A stretch of DNA of 32,895 nt, taken from the NCBI GenBank assembly GCA_948469065.1, contig CAOKKL010000003.1:1-32895 (forward strand), given 5' to 3'. Both the position numbers and the translations under genes were made by a program. The stretch's first letter is position 1, and every line of letters starts with the position of its first letter. This document shows, piece by piece, positions 16,412 through 23,943 of this stretch. The notes below the pieces were generated by a model. It did no database searches, was not told the DNA's origin, and saw nothing but the letters and a program-made list of their open reading frames with translations. Source of the stretch: an uncultured Mycoplasmatota bacterium. GTDB lineage: Bacteria; Bacillota_I; Bacilli_A; RF39; UBA660.

Positions 16412-17398
16412 TTATTTTATGTTTTCTAAACTATTTTCATATGTATTTAAAATAGAAAATAGTTCTTCTTCTGTTTTTGCGGTGCAAACTTTTATTTTCG
16501 TTTCTTTACTGTTGGGCATATTCTTTAAATAATATAAAATATTTGAACGAATTTCTAGTAAAGCAGTTTTTTCATTTTTATCTTCTTTTAATAATTGATA
16601 ATGATATTTCATCATTTTTATTTTTTCATAATTAGAAACCAATTTTGGATGAGTCCCATTTTCTAAATAGTCAACACATTCTTTTATTAGCCATGGATTT
16701 CCTAAGGCTCCTCTTCCAATCATTACAGCGTCGCAGCCGGTTATTTCTAACATTTTTTTAGCATCGTAACAGCTTAAAATATCTCCATTTCCTATAACTG
16801 GAATCGAAACGCTATTTTTTACTTGTTTAATAATATTCCAATCGGCATGTCCTGTATATCCTTGTGATCTCGTTCTACCATGAATTGTTATTGCACTTGC
16901 GCCTGCCTTTTCACATATTTTAGCAACTTCGACAGCATTAATCGATTGTTCATCCCAACCACTTCTTATTTTTACTGTTACAGGGATCGAAACGGCATTT
17001 TTGACAGCTGATACAATTTCATAAATTTTTTCTGGATTTTTTAAAAGAGCACTTCCAGCCTGAGCTTTTAGAGCTACTTTTGGAACTGGACACCCCATAT
17101 TAATATCAATAATATCTGGATGCATAGTGTTTTCGATTTCTTTTGCAGATAAAACAAAGGATTCTTTGTCACTTCCAAAAATTTGTTGCGCAATTGGCCT
17201 TTCTTCTTCACTCATTTTTAGTAAATCAAATGTTTTTTTACTTTTATACATAATTGCTTTGTCGCTTACCATTTCCGCGTAAATGAGTCCACAGCCCATA
17301 CTTTTAATGATTTTTCGATAAGATGTATTGGAAAAACCAGCCATAGGGGCTAGAACAACTTGATTTTTTATGGTTATATTTCCGATTTTAAAAGGCAT
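16412..17398 (-). CDS. dusB: tRNA-dihydrouridine synthase (DusB type)
   Basis: A 328-residue FMN-dependent TIM-barrel enzyme that reduces uridines in the D-loop of tRNA. Visible landmarks are VVLAPMAGFSNTSYRKI at the N-terminus (FMN contact), the catalytic Cys region INMGCPVPKVALKAQAGSALL, VTVKIRSGWDE, ITIHGRTRSQGYTGHADW (FMN phosphate and tRNA contacts), IPVIGNGDI, and MIGRGALGNPW. The C-terminal helical domain (EIRSNILYYLKNMPNSKE) contacts tRNA. Length is normal. GGGGGAATAAA precedes the ATG. It is the second gene of a unit with the PduL-type gene, 23 bases after it. Confidence 0.95.
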   Translation of the reverse strand: MPFKIGNITIKNQVVLAPMAGFSNTSYRKIIKSMGCGLIYAEMVSDKAIMYKSKKTFDLLKMSEEERPIAQQIFGSDKESFVLSAKEIENTMHPDIIDINMGCPVPKVALKAQAGSALLKNPEKIYEIVSAVKNAVSIPVTVKIRSGWDEQSINAVEVAKICEKAGASAITIHGRTRSQGYTGHADWNIIKQVKNSVSIPVIGNGDILSCYDAKKMLEITGCDAVMIGRGALGNPWLIKECVDYLENGTHPKLVSNYEKIKMMKYHYQLLKEDKNEKTALLEIRSNILYYLKNMPNSKETKIKVCTAKTEEELFSILNTYENSLENIK

Positions 17399-17421
17399 TT
17401 TATTCCCCCTATCATTTTAAT

Positions 17422-17991
17422 TTATTCATCTATTATTAATGTTACTTCATCCTCATTATTTAATAAAAAAGCATTGGCTTCATCACGATCAATATGTATT
17501 TCAAAATAGCCATTTTCACTAATTTTAATAAATGTGTCTAAAAATGCTTGACGAGGTCCAGGTATTAATACTTTTACAATTTGTCCATCTTGAAGACCAT
17601 ATTTTTTTTGTTCATTTGTATTAATATGAATATGCCTTTGAGATAAAATACAAACATTTTCTAAATATATTTCACCTTTTGGACCAATTATTGTTACATG
17701 TTCTGAATTTTTAAGATCTCCACTTTTTCGAACAGGAGGATTTATTCCTAATTTTATCGCATCACTTTTACTAATTTCTACTTGATTGTAAGTACGAAAT
17801 GGTCCAACTATTCTAACATTTTCTAAAATTCCTTGCTCTGTTTTTATTAAAACACATTGATTGGAAGCAAATTCTCCAATTTGATGAATTTCTTTTTTTA
17901 TGGTGAGAGGTTCATCAAATAATTGTTCATAAGTTTCTTTTGTTAAGTGAACATGCCGATTACTTATTCCTACTTTTACTTGATATTTCAT
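17422..17991 (-). CDS. pduL: PduL-type phosphate acyltransferase (phosphotransacetylase)
   Basis: A 189-residue zinc enzyme that converts acyl-CoA and phosphate to acyl-phosphate and CoA. Two tandem PduL barrels are visible: VKVGISNRHVHLTKE with zinc-binding HVH, and ILSQRHIHINTNE with the second HIH, plus EIHIDRDEANAFLL at the end. The N-terminus starts directly at the first barrel and lacks the extension that targets PduL to microcompartments, and no shell genes are near. So a cytosolic acetyl-phosphate-forming role, replacing Pta in fermentation, is the best guess. It is upstream of dusB in the same orientation. Confidence 0.92.
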   Translation of the reverse strand: MKYQVKVGISNRHVHLTKETYEQLFDEPLTIKKEIHQIGEFASNQCVLIKTEQGILENVRIVGPFRTYNQVEISKSDAIKLGINPPVRKSGDLKNSEHVTIIGPKGEIYLENVCILSQRHIHINTNEQKKYGLQDGQIVKVLIPGPRQAFLDTFIKISENGYFEIHIDRDEANAFLLNNEDEVTLIIDE

Positions 17992-18152
17992 TTTTTCATA
18001 CTCTTTTCTATTTTTTGATAATTTAATTTTTATAAAAAAATAATGCTTTTTTGCTAAAGGTACAATGTTTTATTTTTCTTCTCATTTTTCGTAATTCTTT
18101 CTTTGTATGTTTTTTCTTTTTTTGTCTAAATTATTATTAGGAGGGATTCTTT

Positions 18153-18344
18153 ATGAAAAAACCAGGTTGTAGTAAATGTAGTGAAACAACACTTCAAGGA
18201 CGTGCATATATGGATCAGGAAACTGGTTTGTTATGTGTTTCTTTAGAAGAAAAATATGATAAACCAAAAGGAAAAAAAGTTTTAGTACCTTTTGTTTGTA
18301 CTACTTGTGGTACTACAGAATGGAAAACAATTGAAGATGAATAG
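18153..18344 (+). CDS. Zinc-ribbon miniprotein
   Basis: A 63-residue protein with two Cys pairs: PGCSKCSE near the N-terminus and VCTTCGTTEW near the C-terminus, separated by about 40 residues. That is the layout of a small rubredoxin-like or zinc-ribbon fold. The middle, LEEKYDKPKGKKVLVPFV, is basic. A strong AGGAGGGATTCTTT site precedes the ATG, so it is certainly translated. The family is unknown to me; nucleic-acid or ribosome binding is a guess from the fold and charge. It is a single-gene unit divergent from pduL and ends in its own terminator. Confidence 0.8.
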   Translation: MKKPGCSKCSETTLQGRAYMDQETGLLCVSLEEKYDKPKGKKVLVPFVCTTCGTTEWKTIEDE

Positions 18345-18366
18345 AGCTTTTATGGCTCTTTTTTTA
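18343..18366 (+). terminator. Terminator of the zinc-ribbon gene
   Basis: AGAGC/GCTCT stem with a 7-base loop and a T-run, starting at the stop codon; it also sits at the end of the converging gene. Confidence 0.75.
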
Positions 18367-18993
18367 TTCATTTTTTGAAAGCCAGGTCATATTTACTAGT
18401 TTCATATCATCAAATTCTAATTTAAAAATACGAAAAGGATGAAATACTCCATCGATTATAACTTCTTCTTTGAAATTTAAAATCATCTGATTATCTAAAT
18501 TATATCCTTTTTCACACCAAGTTGCAAAAAGTGCAACTAATGCAATATCATGTGTAAACACAGCAATCGTTTTATCGGGATGTCGAAATAAAATATCTTT
18601 TAATATTTCTTTCATACGATTTTGAGTACTTTGTAAAGATTCTCCATTATGAAATTTATAATCAAAATCATGTTCTTGCATTTCTTTTAAAAAATGTTCA
18701 CTATTTGAACCCAATATTCCTATTTTTCGTTCTTTTAGTTTTTCATCAATCCATATTGGTACATTTAATTCTTCACTTAAATATTTTGCAGTATTAATCA
18801 TAGCAACATGATTGGAAGCGTAAATTACTTTTGTTTTTTTTATCCCTTCAATTTTTAAAAATTCTGAAGCTGTTTTTTCTCCTTTGAAACTTAAAGGTAA
18901 TAATTCTTTTTGTTTTTCTTTTGGTATTTCTTTTAAGTAACGAATTTCATTTTTAAATAAATAATTATTGGTAAGAAAGTAAACGGTTGTCAT
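18364..18993 (-). CDS. Histidine-phosphatase-fold protein with degenerate active site
   Basis: A 209-residue protein with the phosphoglycerate-mutase layout: a first strand VYFLTNNYLF, LSFKGEKTASEFL, KVIYASNHVAMINTAKYLSEEL, NRMKEILKDILFRHPDKT and IAVFTHDIALVALF. The signature R-H-G of the family, whose His is the phosphorylated nucleophile, reads T-N-N here. The Arg expected in the SSxLxRAxxTA motif is Ala. Only the second His (in FTHD) remains. It is therefore probably a pseudophosphatase used for binding or regulation, unless the reading is misaligned. It overlaps the upstream membrane protein gene by four bases (ATGA) and so is coupled to it. Confidence 0.75.
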   Translation of the reverse strand: MTTVYFLTNNYLFKNEIRYLKEIPKEKQKELLPLSFKGEKTASEFLKIEGIKKTKVIYASNHVAMINTAKYLSEELNVPIWIDEKLKERKIGILGSNSEHFLKEMQEHDFDYKFHNGESLQSTQNRMKEILKDILFRHPDKTIAVFTHDIALVALFATWCEKGYNLDNQMILNFKEEVIIDGVFHPFRIFKLEFDDMKLVNMTWLSKNE

Positions 18994-19505
18994 TCTATCA
19001 CTCTTCCTAAAATTCCGTAAGATAAAATTAGCATGATAATTCCTGCTAGTAAGACACCAAAAACAGCTGCTAGAAGGGATTTTTTCTTATCAAGATTCAA
19101 TAGTGCTGCTATTAAACAACCCGTCCATGCTCCGGTTCCAGGAAGAGGAATTCCTACAAATAAAAATAATCCCCAATATTTTAATTTTTCGATTTGTTCT
19201 TTTTTGGAATTTGCTTTTTTTTCACACCAAGTAACAAACTTTCCTACTCCAGGCCATTTTCTCATGTATCGAAATAATGGGTTAATCAACCACAAAATAA
19301 ATGGAATTGGAAGTAAATTTCCTAATAAACAAATTCCATAACTTTGCCACATGGGAAGACCTAGGATACTAGCAGCAAGTAGTCCTCCTCGTAATTCTAA
19401 AATTGGAATCATCGAAATAAAAAATATAATGAAATATTTTCCCATCATTGTTCCAGCCCAAGCTCCAAACAAGCTTACTACAAATTTTGTTATTTTATCC
19501 GTCAT
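18990..19505 (-). CDS. COG2426 / Sm_multidrug_ex family membrane protein
   Basis: A 171-residue integral membrane protein with about four spans. The family hallmark is ISMIPILELRGGLLAASI, followed by LLGNLLPIPFILWLINPLF and LFLFVGIPLPGTGAWTGCLIAALLN. These proteins are annotated as small multidrug exporters, but transport is unproven. AGGAGC lies about nine bases before ATG. It is the first gene of a coupled pair with the degenerate histidine phosphatase. Confidence 0.85.
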   Translation of the reverse strand: MTDKITKFVVSLFGAWAGTMMGKYFIIFFISMIPILELRGGLLAASILGLPMWQSYGICLLGNLLPIPFILWLINPLFRYMRKWPGVGKFVTWCEKKANSKKEQIEKLKYWGLFLFVGIPLPGTGAWTGCLIAALLNLDKKKSLLAAVFGVLLAGIIMLILSYGILGRVIE

Positions 19506-19712
19506 ATTATTTTGCTCCTTATTTTTTTATTATATCATGTATCTTGCATTCTAAAAAGAAAAGAAGCGATTGTATTTATTGTATATGAATAAATGATTGG
19601 TTTCTTTCATTTTTTTGAAAATTATTTTACTTTCTTTTTACATATCAAACATCATTTTATCCATCTAAGATTTTTTTATAGGAATGTATTTAATCATTTT
19701 ATATTTTAATAT
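19506..19712. other. Intergenic stretch without visible gene
   Basis: AT-rich sequence between the COG2426 gene start and the terminator at 19713. It must contain the COG2426 promoter; no open frame with a ribosome binding site was found. Confidence 0.4.
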
Positions 19713-19743
19713 AAAAAAGAAAAGAAGATGATTCCTTCTTTTC
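19713..19743 (-). terminator. Terminator of the tiny unit / two-component operon
   Basis: Perfect 9-bp stem GAAAAGAAG/CTTCTTTTC with a 7-base loop, followed on the minus strand by TTTTTTAT. Confidence 0.85.
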
Positions 19744-19847
19744 CAAAGTGTGAGTTTGAGTTTATATGTTATTTATATTGTATAGAGTTTTTATATATTC
19801 ATAAATATATTTCATAGCTTACTTTAAATTATCACTTCTCCTTTCGT
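19713..19847 (-). ncRNA. Tiny transcription unit downstream of the sensor kinase (small RNA or 17-residue peptide)
   Basis: The minus strand between a -10-like TAAGAT (19859-19854) and a strong terminator (19713-19743) forms a unit of about 135 bases. It contains an AAAGGAG at 19844-19838 and a 17-codon frame at 19815-19762 (MKYIYEYIKTLYNINNI). The spacing of 22 bases between them is too long for normal initiation, so a non-coding RNA is equally possible. Three 11-bp-spaced repeats lie directly upstream and match those in front of the response regulator gene, which suggests activation by this two-component system. Confidence 0.45.
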
Positions 19848-19853
19848 AGTTTT

Positions 19854-19897
19854 ATCTTACTAAATTTTTATGAAGTTTGTGTGAAGTCCCAGTGAAA
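19854..19897 (-). promoter_or_regulatory. Triple 11-bp direct repeat: response-regulator binding site
   Basis: Read on the minus strand: TTTCAC (19897-19892), CTTCAC (19886-19881) and CTTCAT (19875-19870), each starting exactly 11 bases after the last, then 10 bases to the -10-like TAAGAT. Tandem 11-bp repeats ending about 10 bases before the -10 are the geometry of PhoB/PhoP (OmpR family) sites. Confidence 0.6.
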
Positions 19898-19914
19898 GAA
19901 TAGCAAACTTTACA

Positions 19915-21315
19915 CTACTTTTTTTTCTTTTCTTTTTGACATTTAAAATAAAAATTTGTTCCTTTTCCTTTTTCACTTTTTACGCCATATTCATAATGAT
20001 GTTTTTCTAATATATTTTTTACAATCGATAATCCAATTCCAGTTCCAACAATATTTCTTTGATGATTTTTTTCATTTTTATAATATTTATCCCAAATTAA
20101 ATTAATTTCTTCTGGGTCAATTCCTTTTCCACTATCCATGATTTCAATTAAATATTTACTTTTTTCTTCGGTAATACATATCTTCACCGTTTTATTTTCT
20201 CCAGTATAATTGATGGCATTATTAATTAAATTATAGATAACTTGGTTAATTTTATTTTTATCTGCCGTTATAAAAGCTTGAGGTGGCATTTCTATAATAA
20301 ATTTATAATTTTCCGTTTCTTTCATAATTTCATAACGCTTTAGTATTTCTTTAATTTCTTTTGTTAAATCAAAGGTTTCTTTTTTTAAAATATCAGCATC
20401 TGCTTGCATTTTGGATAAATTTAAAATATCGTTTACTAATACATTTAAGCGATCGGTTTCTGAAATAATGATGTTTAAATGTTCTTGTCTTTTTTGTTCA
20501 TCTTGAAATGAGATATCACGTATCATTTCAGCGTAAGCTTTTATCATCGTAAGTGGTGTTTTTAAATCATGAGAGACATTTGCCATCAAATCTCTTCTTA
20601 GTTCATCCGTTTTAAAAAGTTCTTTTTGAGCATTGTTTAAATTTTCCGCTAAATCATCAATTTCTAAGATTCCATTTTTTTCAAATTGGATTTCATGATT
20701 CCCATATCCAAGTTTCTTAGCTTTTTCAGATATGTCAATAATTGGTTTGGTAATTTTATGGGATAAAAAATAAGCAATCGCACAAGAAAAGATAATAGCA
20801 ATAAATGTTAAATATATTAGTTGTTGTTTTAACACAATCGACGCATTACTTAAATCTTCTAATGTACTATAAATATAAATATATCCATTATTTTTTTGAA
20901 TTCCATATAAGTAAGCTTTGGCTTTGTACTCTTGATTTACCAAGCGAATTGCTTGCGTCTTATTTCCTGATTTTATGATTTCTAATTTTGCTTTATTAAT
21001 ATCTTGATTGTCTTTTCCAAGTTCGCAACCAATCATTCTTGTATTATATCCAATGGTTTCATAAGAAGTGATGTATTCAATACACACTTCGTTTTCGTAT
21101 GCAATTTTTTCTAAGTTTTCTGCTAATTTATATTCATTGGATTGTTCTACGGAAAGTGCTAATTTATCAATTGTTTTTACTTGAAGATACTCATAAGATA
21201 CGGTTAAATAAACGATTTGAAAAAACCAAAGAAGTAAAAGAATAGATACACTAAATAAAACTAAGTAAAGTAAAACTTTAAAATTTAAACTACTTGTTTT
21301 TTTCTTTGTATTCAA
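19915..21315 (-). CDS. Membrane sensor histidine kinase
   Basis: A 466-residue protein. The first membrane span is at about residues 12-36 (KVLLYLVLFSVSILLLLWFF), then an extracytoplasmic sensor of about 125 residues with an isolated pair of Cys (about 78 and 97), the second span at about 166-184, HAMP (SHKITKPIIDISEKAKKLG), the HisKA dimer helix with H-box NVSHDLKTPLTMIKAYAE (phospho-His about 249), N-box NNAINYTGENK, G1 DSGKGI and G2 GTGIGLSIVK. The TTG start lies inside the end of the response regulator gene (26-base overlap), so the two are coupled. The ligand is unknown; the architecture is that of PhoR/VanS-type kinases. Confidence 0.93.
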   Translation of the reverse strand: MNTKKKTSSLNFKVLLYLVLFSVSILLLLWFFQIVYLTVSYEYLQVKTIDKLALSVEQSNEYKLAENLEKIAYENEVCIEYITSYETIGYNTRMIGCELGKDNQDINKAKLEIIKSGNKTQAIRLVNQEYKAKAYLYGIQKNNGYIYIYSTLEDLSNASIVLKQQLIYLTFIAIIFSCAIAYFLSHKITKPIIDISEKAKKLGYGNHEIQFEKNGILEIDDLAENLNNAQKELFKTDELRRDLMANVSHDLKTPLTMIKAYAEMIRDISFQDEQKRQEHLNIIISETDRLNVLVNDILNLSKMQADADILKKETFDLTKEIKEILKRYEIMKETENYKFIIEMPPQAFITADKNKINQVIYNLINNAINYTGENKTVKICITEEKSKYLIEIMDSGKGIDPEEINLIWDKYYKNEKNHQRNIVGTGIGLSIVKNILEKHHYEYGVKSEKGKGTNFYFKCQKEKKKK

Positions 21316-21976
21316 ATTTATAACCTACTTTTCGAATCGTGGTAATAAAATCACGATATTTTCCTAATTGATTTCGTAATGTTTTTACATGTGTATCAAC
21401 AGTTCTATCATCTCCATAAAAATCATATCCCCATATATTTGTTAAAAGTTGTTCTCGGGTTAAGGCAATGTTTTTATTTTCAATAAAATATTTTAACAAT
21501 TCATATTCTTTCGGTGTTAAATTAATTTTTTGATGATCAACAGTTACTTCATGAGCAGTAATATCAATTTTTAAACCATCAAATTCATAGGTATCTGGAT
21601 TCATATTTTTTTCATTACGCTTCGTAATTGCTTTAATCCGAGCAACCAATTCTTTTGGACTAAAAGGTTTACTCATATAATCATCAATGCCTATTTCAAA
21701 ACCGAGTAATTTATCAATTTCATCTTGACGTGCAGATAACATCAAACATGGAATATCTTTGATTTTTTTGATTTCTTTAATGGATTGATATCCATCCATT
21801 TTCGGCATCATAATATCCATAATAATAAAATCTGGTAGCTCTTTTTCAACCATTTCTTTTGCTATTAATCCATTTTCAGCTTCTAAAACTTCATATCCTT
21901 CCATTTTTAAATATTCTTTAATAACTTCACGAATTAATACTTCATCGTCACATATTAAAACTTTGATAAGAATCAC
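21290..21976 (-). CDS. OmpR/PhoB-family response regulator
   Basis: A 228-residue protein with receiver domain (acid pair in LICDDE, phospho-acceptor Asp about 54 in FIIMDIMMPKMDG, Lys in MSKPFSPKEL) and a C-terminal winged helix (INLTPKEYELLKYFIEN, REQLLTNIWGYDFYGDDRTVDTHV, then RKVGYKFEY). The start is uncertain. GTG at 21976 overlaps the ribosome binding site GAGAGGTGAT. The better-spaced codon, eight bases after AGAGG, is ATC at 21967, which would give the family-typical MKVLICDDE. The same kind of 11-bp repeats lies before this gene and before the tiny unit downstream of the kinase, suggesting autoregulation. Confidence 0.93.
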   Translation of the reverse strand: MILIKVLICDDEVLIREVIKEYLKMEGYEVLEAENGLIAKEMVEKELPDFIIMDIMMPKMDGYQSIKEIKKIKDIPCLMLSARQDEIDKLLGFEIGIDDYMSKPFSPKELVARIKAITKRNEKNMNPDTYEFDGLKIDITAHEVTVDHQKINLTPKEYELLKYFIENKNIALTREQLLTNIWGYDFYGDDRTVDTHVKTLRNQLGKYRDFITTIRKVGYKFEYKEKNK

Positions 21977-21992
21977 CTCTCGTTTCTTTAAT

Positions 21993-22023
21993 ATTATAGC
22001 AAAATTGTGAAATTAAAATGAAA
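21993..22023 (-). promoter_or_regulatory. Response regulator promoter with 11-bp direct repeats
   Basis: On the minus strand TTTCAT (22023-22018) and TTTCAC (22012-22007) start 11 bases apart and are followed after 8 bases by a perfect TATAAT (21998-21993). There is no good -35 box, as expected for activator-dependent promoters. Confidence 0.6.
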
Positions 22024-22027
22024 TTTA

Positions 22028-22053
22028 TAAAAAAAAGAAGAATTTTTTCTTCC
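22028..22053 (-). terminator. Terminator of the yebC-type gene
   Basis: GAAGAA/TTCTTC stem with a 4-base loop followed on the minus strand by eight T, about 60 bases after the stop codon. Confidence 0.7.
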
Positions 22054-22112
22054 TTTTTCACAAAATTATTTTTATCATTGTAAATCTATTTATTTTAATT
22101 CATTTTTTTGTT

Positions 22113-22856
22113 TTAATCTTCTAATTCAACGTTATGATAAATTTCAGTAACATCTTCAATTTCATCTAGCATTTTGTAAAGTTTTTGAAAAGTTTCTAAA
22201 TCTTCTTGTTCTAACTTGACTTTATCTTTTGGATACATTCCAATTTCATCTAATTCATAAGTAGCATTGGGAATTATTTGCTCGATTGCATCTTTTACTT
22301 TATTATGATCCGTTGGTTTTACGGTGATAATGATTTCACCATTTTCATTTTCAAAGTCAATAAAATCAATATTGTTTTCAACTAAAGCATTAAATAATTC
22401 TTCTTCTTTGTCACTTTTGACACTTATAATAGCTAAATAATCATAATTATAAGAAACTGAGTTGGTTACTCCTAAAGATTTATGTACTTTATTAAAAGCA
22501 GCTCTTACAAAACCAACTGTACGATTTACATTATCCGTAAGCGTTTTAATAATTAAAGTAGAAGCACCAGGCCCAAATCCTTCATAGATTACGGTTTCAT
22601 AATCTTCTCCTCCAGCACCTTTGGCTTTATCAATAGCCCGATTGATAATATCATTTGGAACTTGTTCTTTTTTCGCTTTTTCTACAATTCGCTTTAAGGA
22701 AACATTACTTTCAATTTCTGGAGTTCCTTTTGTGGCTGCTAAGTAAATTTCTTTGGCATAGGTAGAATATAATTTTGCTTTGGCAGCTCCAGATTTTTGA
22801 ATACTTGCTTTTCTTACTTCATAAGCTCTACCAAATAGTTGAATATTTAATTTCAT
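22113..22856 (-). CDS. YebC2-type (YeeN-like) YebC/PmpR/TACO1 family protein
   Basis: A 247-residue protein of the YebC/TACO1 family, closer to the YeeN/YebC2 branch. Landmarks: YSTYAKEIYLAATKGTPE, VSLKRIVEKAKKEQVPNDII, AIDKAKGAGGEDYETVIYEG, FGPGASTLIIKTLTDNVNRT and the acidic ending VTEIYHNVELED. Members were long called transcriptional regulators, but this branch and mitochondrial TACO1 are now linked to relief of ribosome stalling at difficult (for example proline-rich) stretches. The N-terminus, MKLNIQLFGRAYEVRKAS, has a short extra segment in front of the usual start and lacks the common MGRKW. Length of the rest is normal. Confidence 0.88.
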   Translation of the reverse strand: MKLNIQLFGRAYEVRKASIQKSGAAKAKLYSTYAKEIYLAATKGTPEIESNVSLKRIVEKAKKEQVPNDIINRAIDKAKGAGGEDYETVIYEGFGPGASTLIIKTLTDNVNRTVGFVRAAFNKVHKSLGVTNSVSYNYDYLAIISVKSDKEEELFNALVENNIDFIDFENENGEIIITVKPTDHNKVKDAIEQIIPNATYELDEIGMYPKDKVKLEQEDLETFQKLYKMLDEIEDVTEIYHNVELED

Positions 22857-22887
22857 ATAAACACCTTTTCTCTCGTTATTTAGTATA

Positions 22888-23943
22888 CTACAAAAATTTT
22901 AAACTTCCTACAAAATCATATACAAAATGTTGTTTTTTATTTGCTTTTTTTAAATAAGCAATTACTTTTCTAACATTATAAATTTGATAGTAATATATTT
23001 TTTCTTTTTCCATAATATATTCTATTGCTTTGATAACTGTTTCTCGTATGGATTTTGTTCGAAAGAAATTTTTTACTCTTCGATAATTTCTTTCCTCAAT
23101 TTTTCTCGTAATAAATTTAAAATAAAAATCAGATTTTTTATAAAAAGTATATTTATAACCATCATAGTTTTTTAAGACTCTTAAAGTATCATAATATCCC
23201 ATGTAAATGTTATCTCTTATTTTTTCTTCTTTGATACCTATGATTGGTCCGACACTTCTAGAAGGCTTTATCATGGTTATGTCTATTTTTTTCTTTAGTT
23301 TTCTTGTAATGTTAACACTTAGTCCAATATTAACCCGCACAACGTAAACTTTTGTATATCCTTTGTCAATTAGCATATTGACAGGACTGTTGTCGTAAAA
23401 TCCACCGTCAATATAAAAATTGCCATCTACGGTTTTTTTCATACGAAATAAAGGTAAATAACAGCTCGCCAAAATATATTCATGAATTTTTCCTGGTTTC
23501 ATATCTTCTTTAAATAAATACATGGGTTTCATTTCATTTAGTTTTACGGTACATAATCCAAAATCTTTAGAACTATTTATTAATTCTTCTTCATTAATAT
23601 GTTCTTTTAATATTTCTTCTAAACCTTCGGTTCTTACTCCTCGATTTTTTAAAATTTTCAATCCTTGTTTTAAAGTTAAACGTACCATTTTGAAATTGAA
23701 TTCTCTTTTTTTTACTTTTTGCATATATTCTTCATCAAATCCTAAGACGGACGATACGTTCACGGTTTGCCAAAATTCTAATAATTCTTCTTCTTTTCCA
23801 CAAGCAAGCATAGCACTATTAAAAGAACCAATACTTGTGCCACAAAATCCGTCAAATAAAATTCCACAATCTTTCATGGCATAGTAAGCTCCTATTTGGT
23901 AAGAACCTTTCGTTCCTCCCCCTTCTAATGCAAGTCCAATCAC
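22888..23943 (-). CDS. Patatin-like phospholipase
   Basis: A 351-residue protein of the bacterial patatin/RssA family. Catalytic elements: oxyanion loop LALEGGGTKGSYQIGAY, nucleophile elbow GTSIG (Ser of GxSxG) and the Asp of DGGFYDNSP for the Ser-Asp dyad. I start it at GTG 23943, whose bases overlap the stop of the upstream ZIP gene (GTGA) and which follows GGTGATAAT as ribosome binding site. That gives VIGLALEGGG, the normal beginning for the family; an ATG at 24021 would run deep into the ZIP gene. The C-terminal 100 residues (KIEERNYRRVKNFFRTK and on) are very basic, likely for membrane-surface contact. Probably hydrolyses membrane lipids. Confidence 0.9.
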   Translation of the reverse strand: MIGLALEGGGTKGSYQIGAYYAMKDCGILFDGFCGTSIGSFNSAMLACGKEEELLEFWQTVNVSSVLGFDEEYMQKVKKREFNFKMVRLTLKQGLKILKNRGVRTEGLEEILKEHINEEELINSSKDFGLCTVKLNEMKPMYLFKEDMKPGKIHEYILASCYLPLFRMKKTVDGNFYIDGGFYDNSPVNMLIDKGYTKVYVVRVNIGLSVNITRKLKKKIDITMIKPSRSVGPIIGIKEEKIRDNIYMGYYDTLRVLKNYDGYKYTFYKKSDFYFKFITRKIEERNYRRVKNFFRTKSIRETVIKAIEYIMEKEKIYYYQIYNVRKVIAYLKKANKKQHFVYDFVGSLKFL

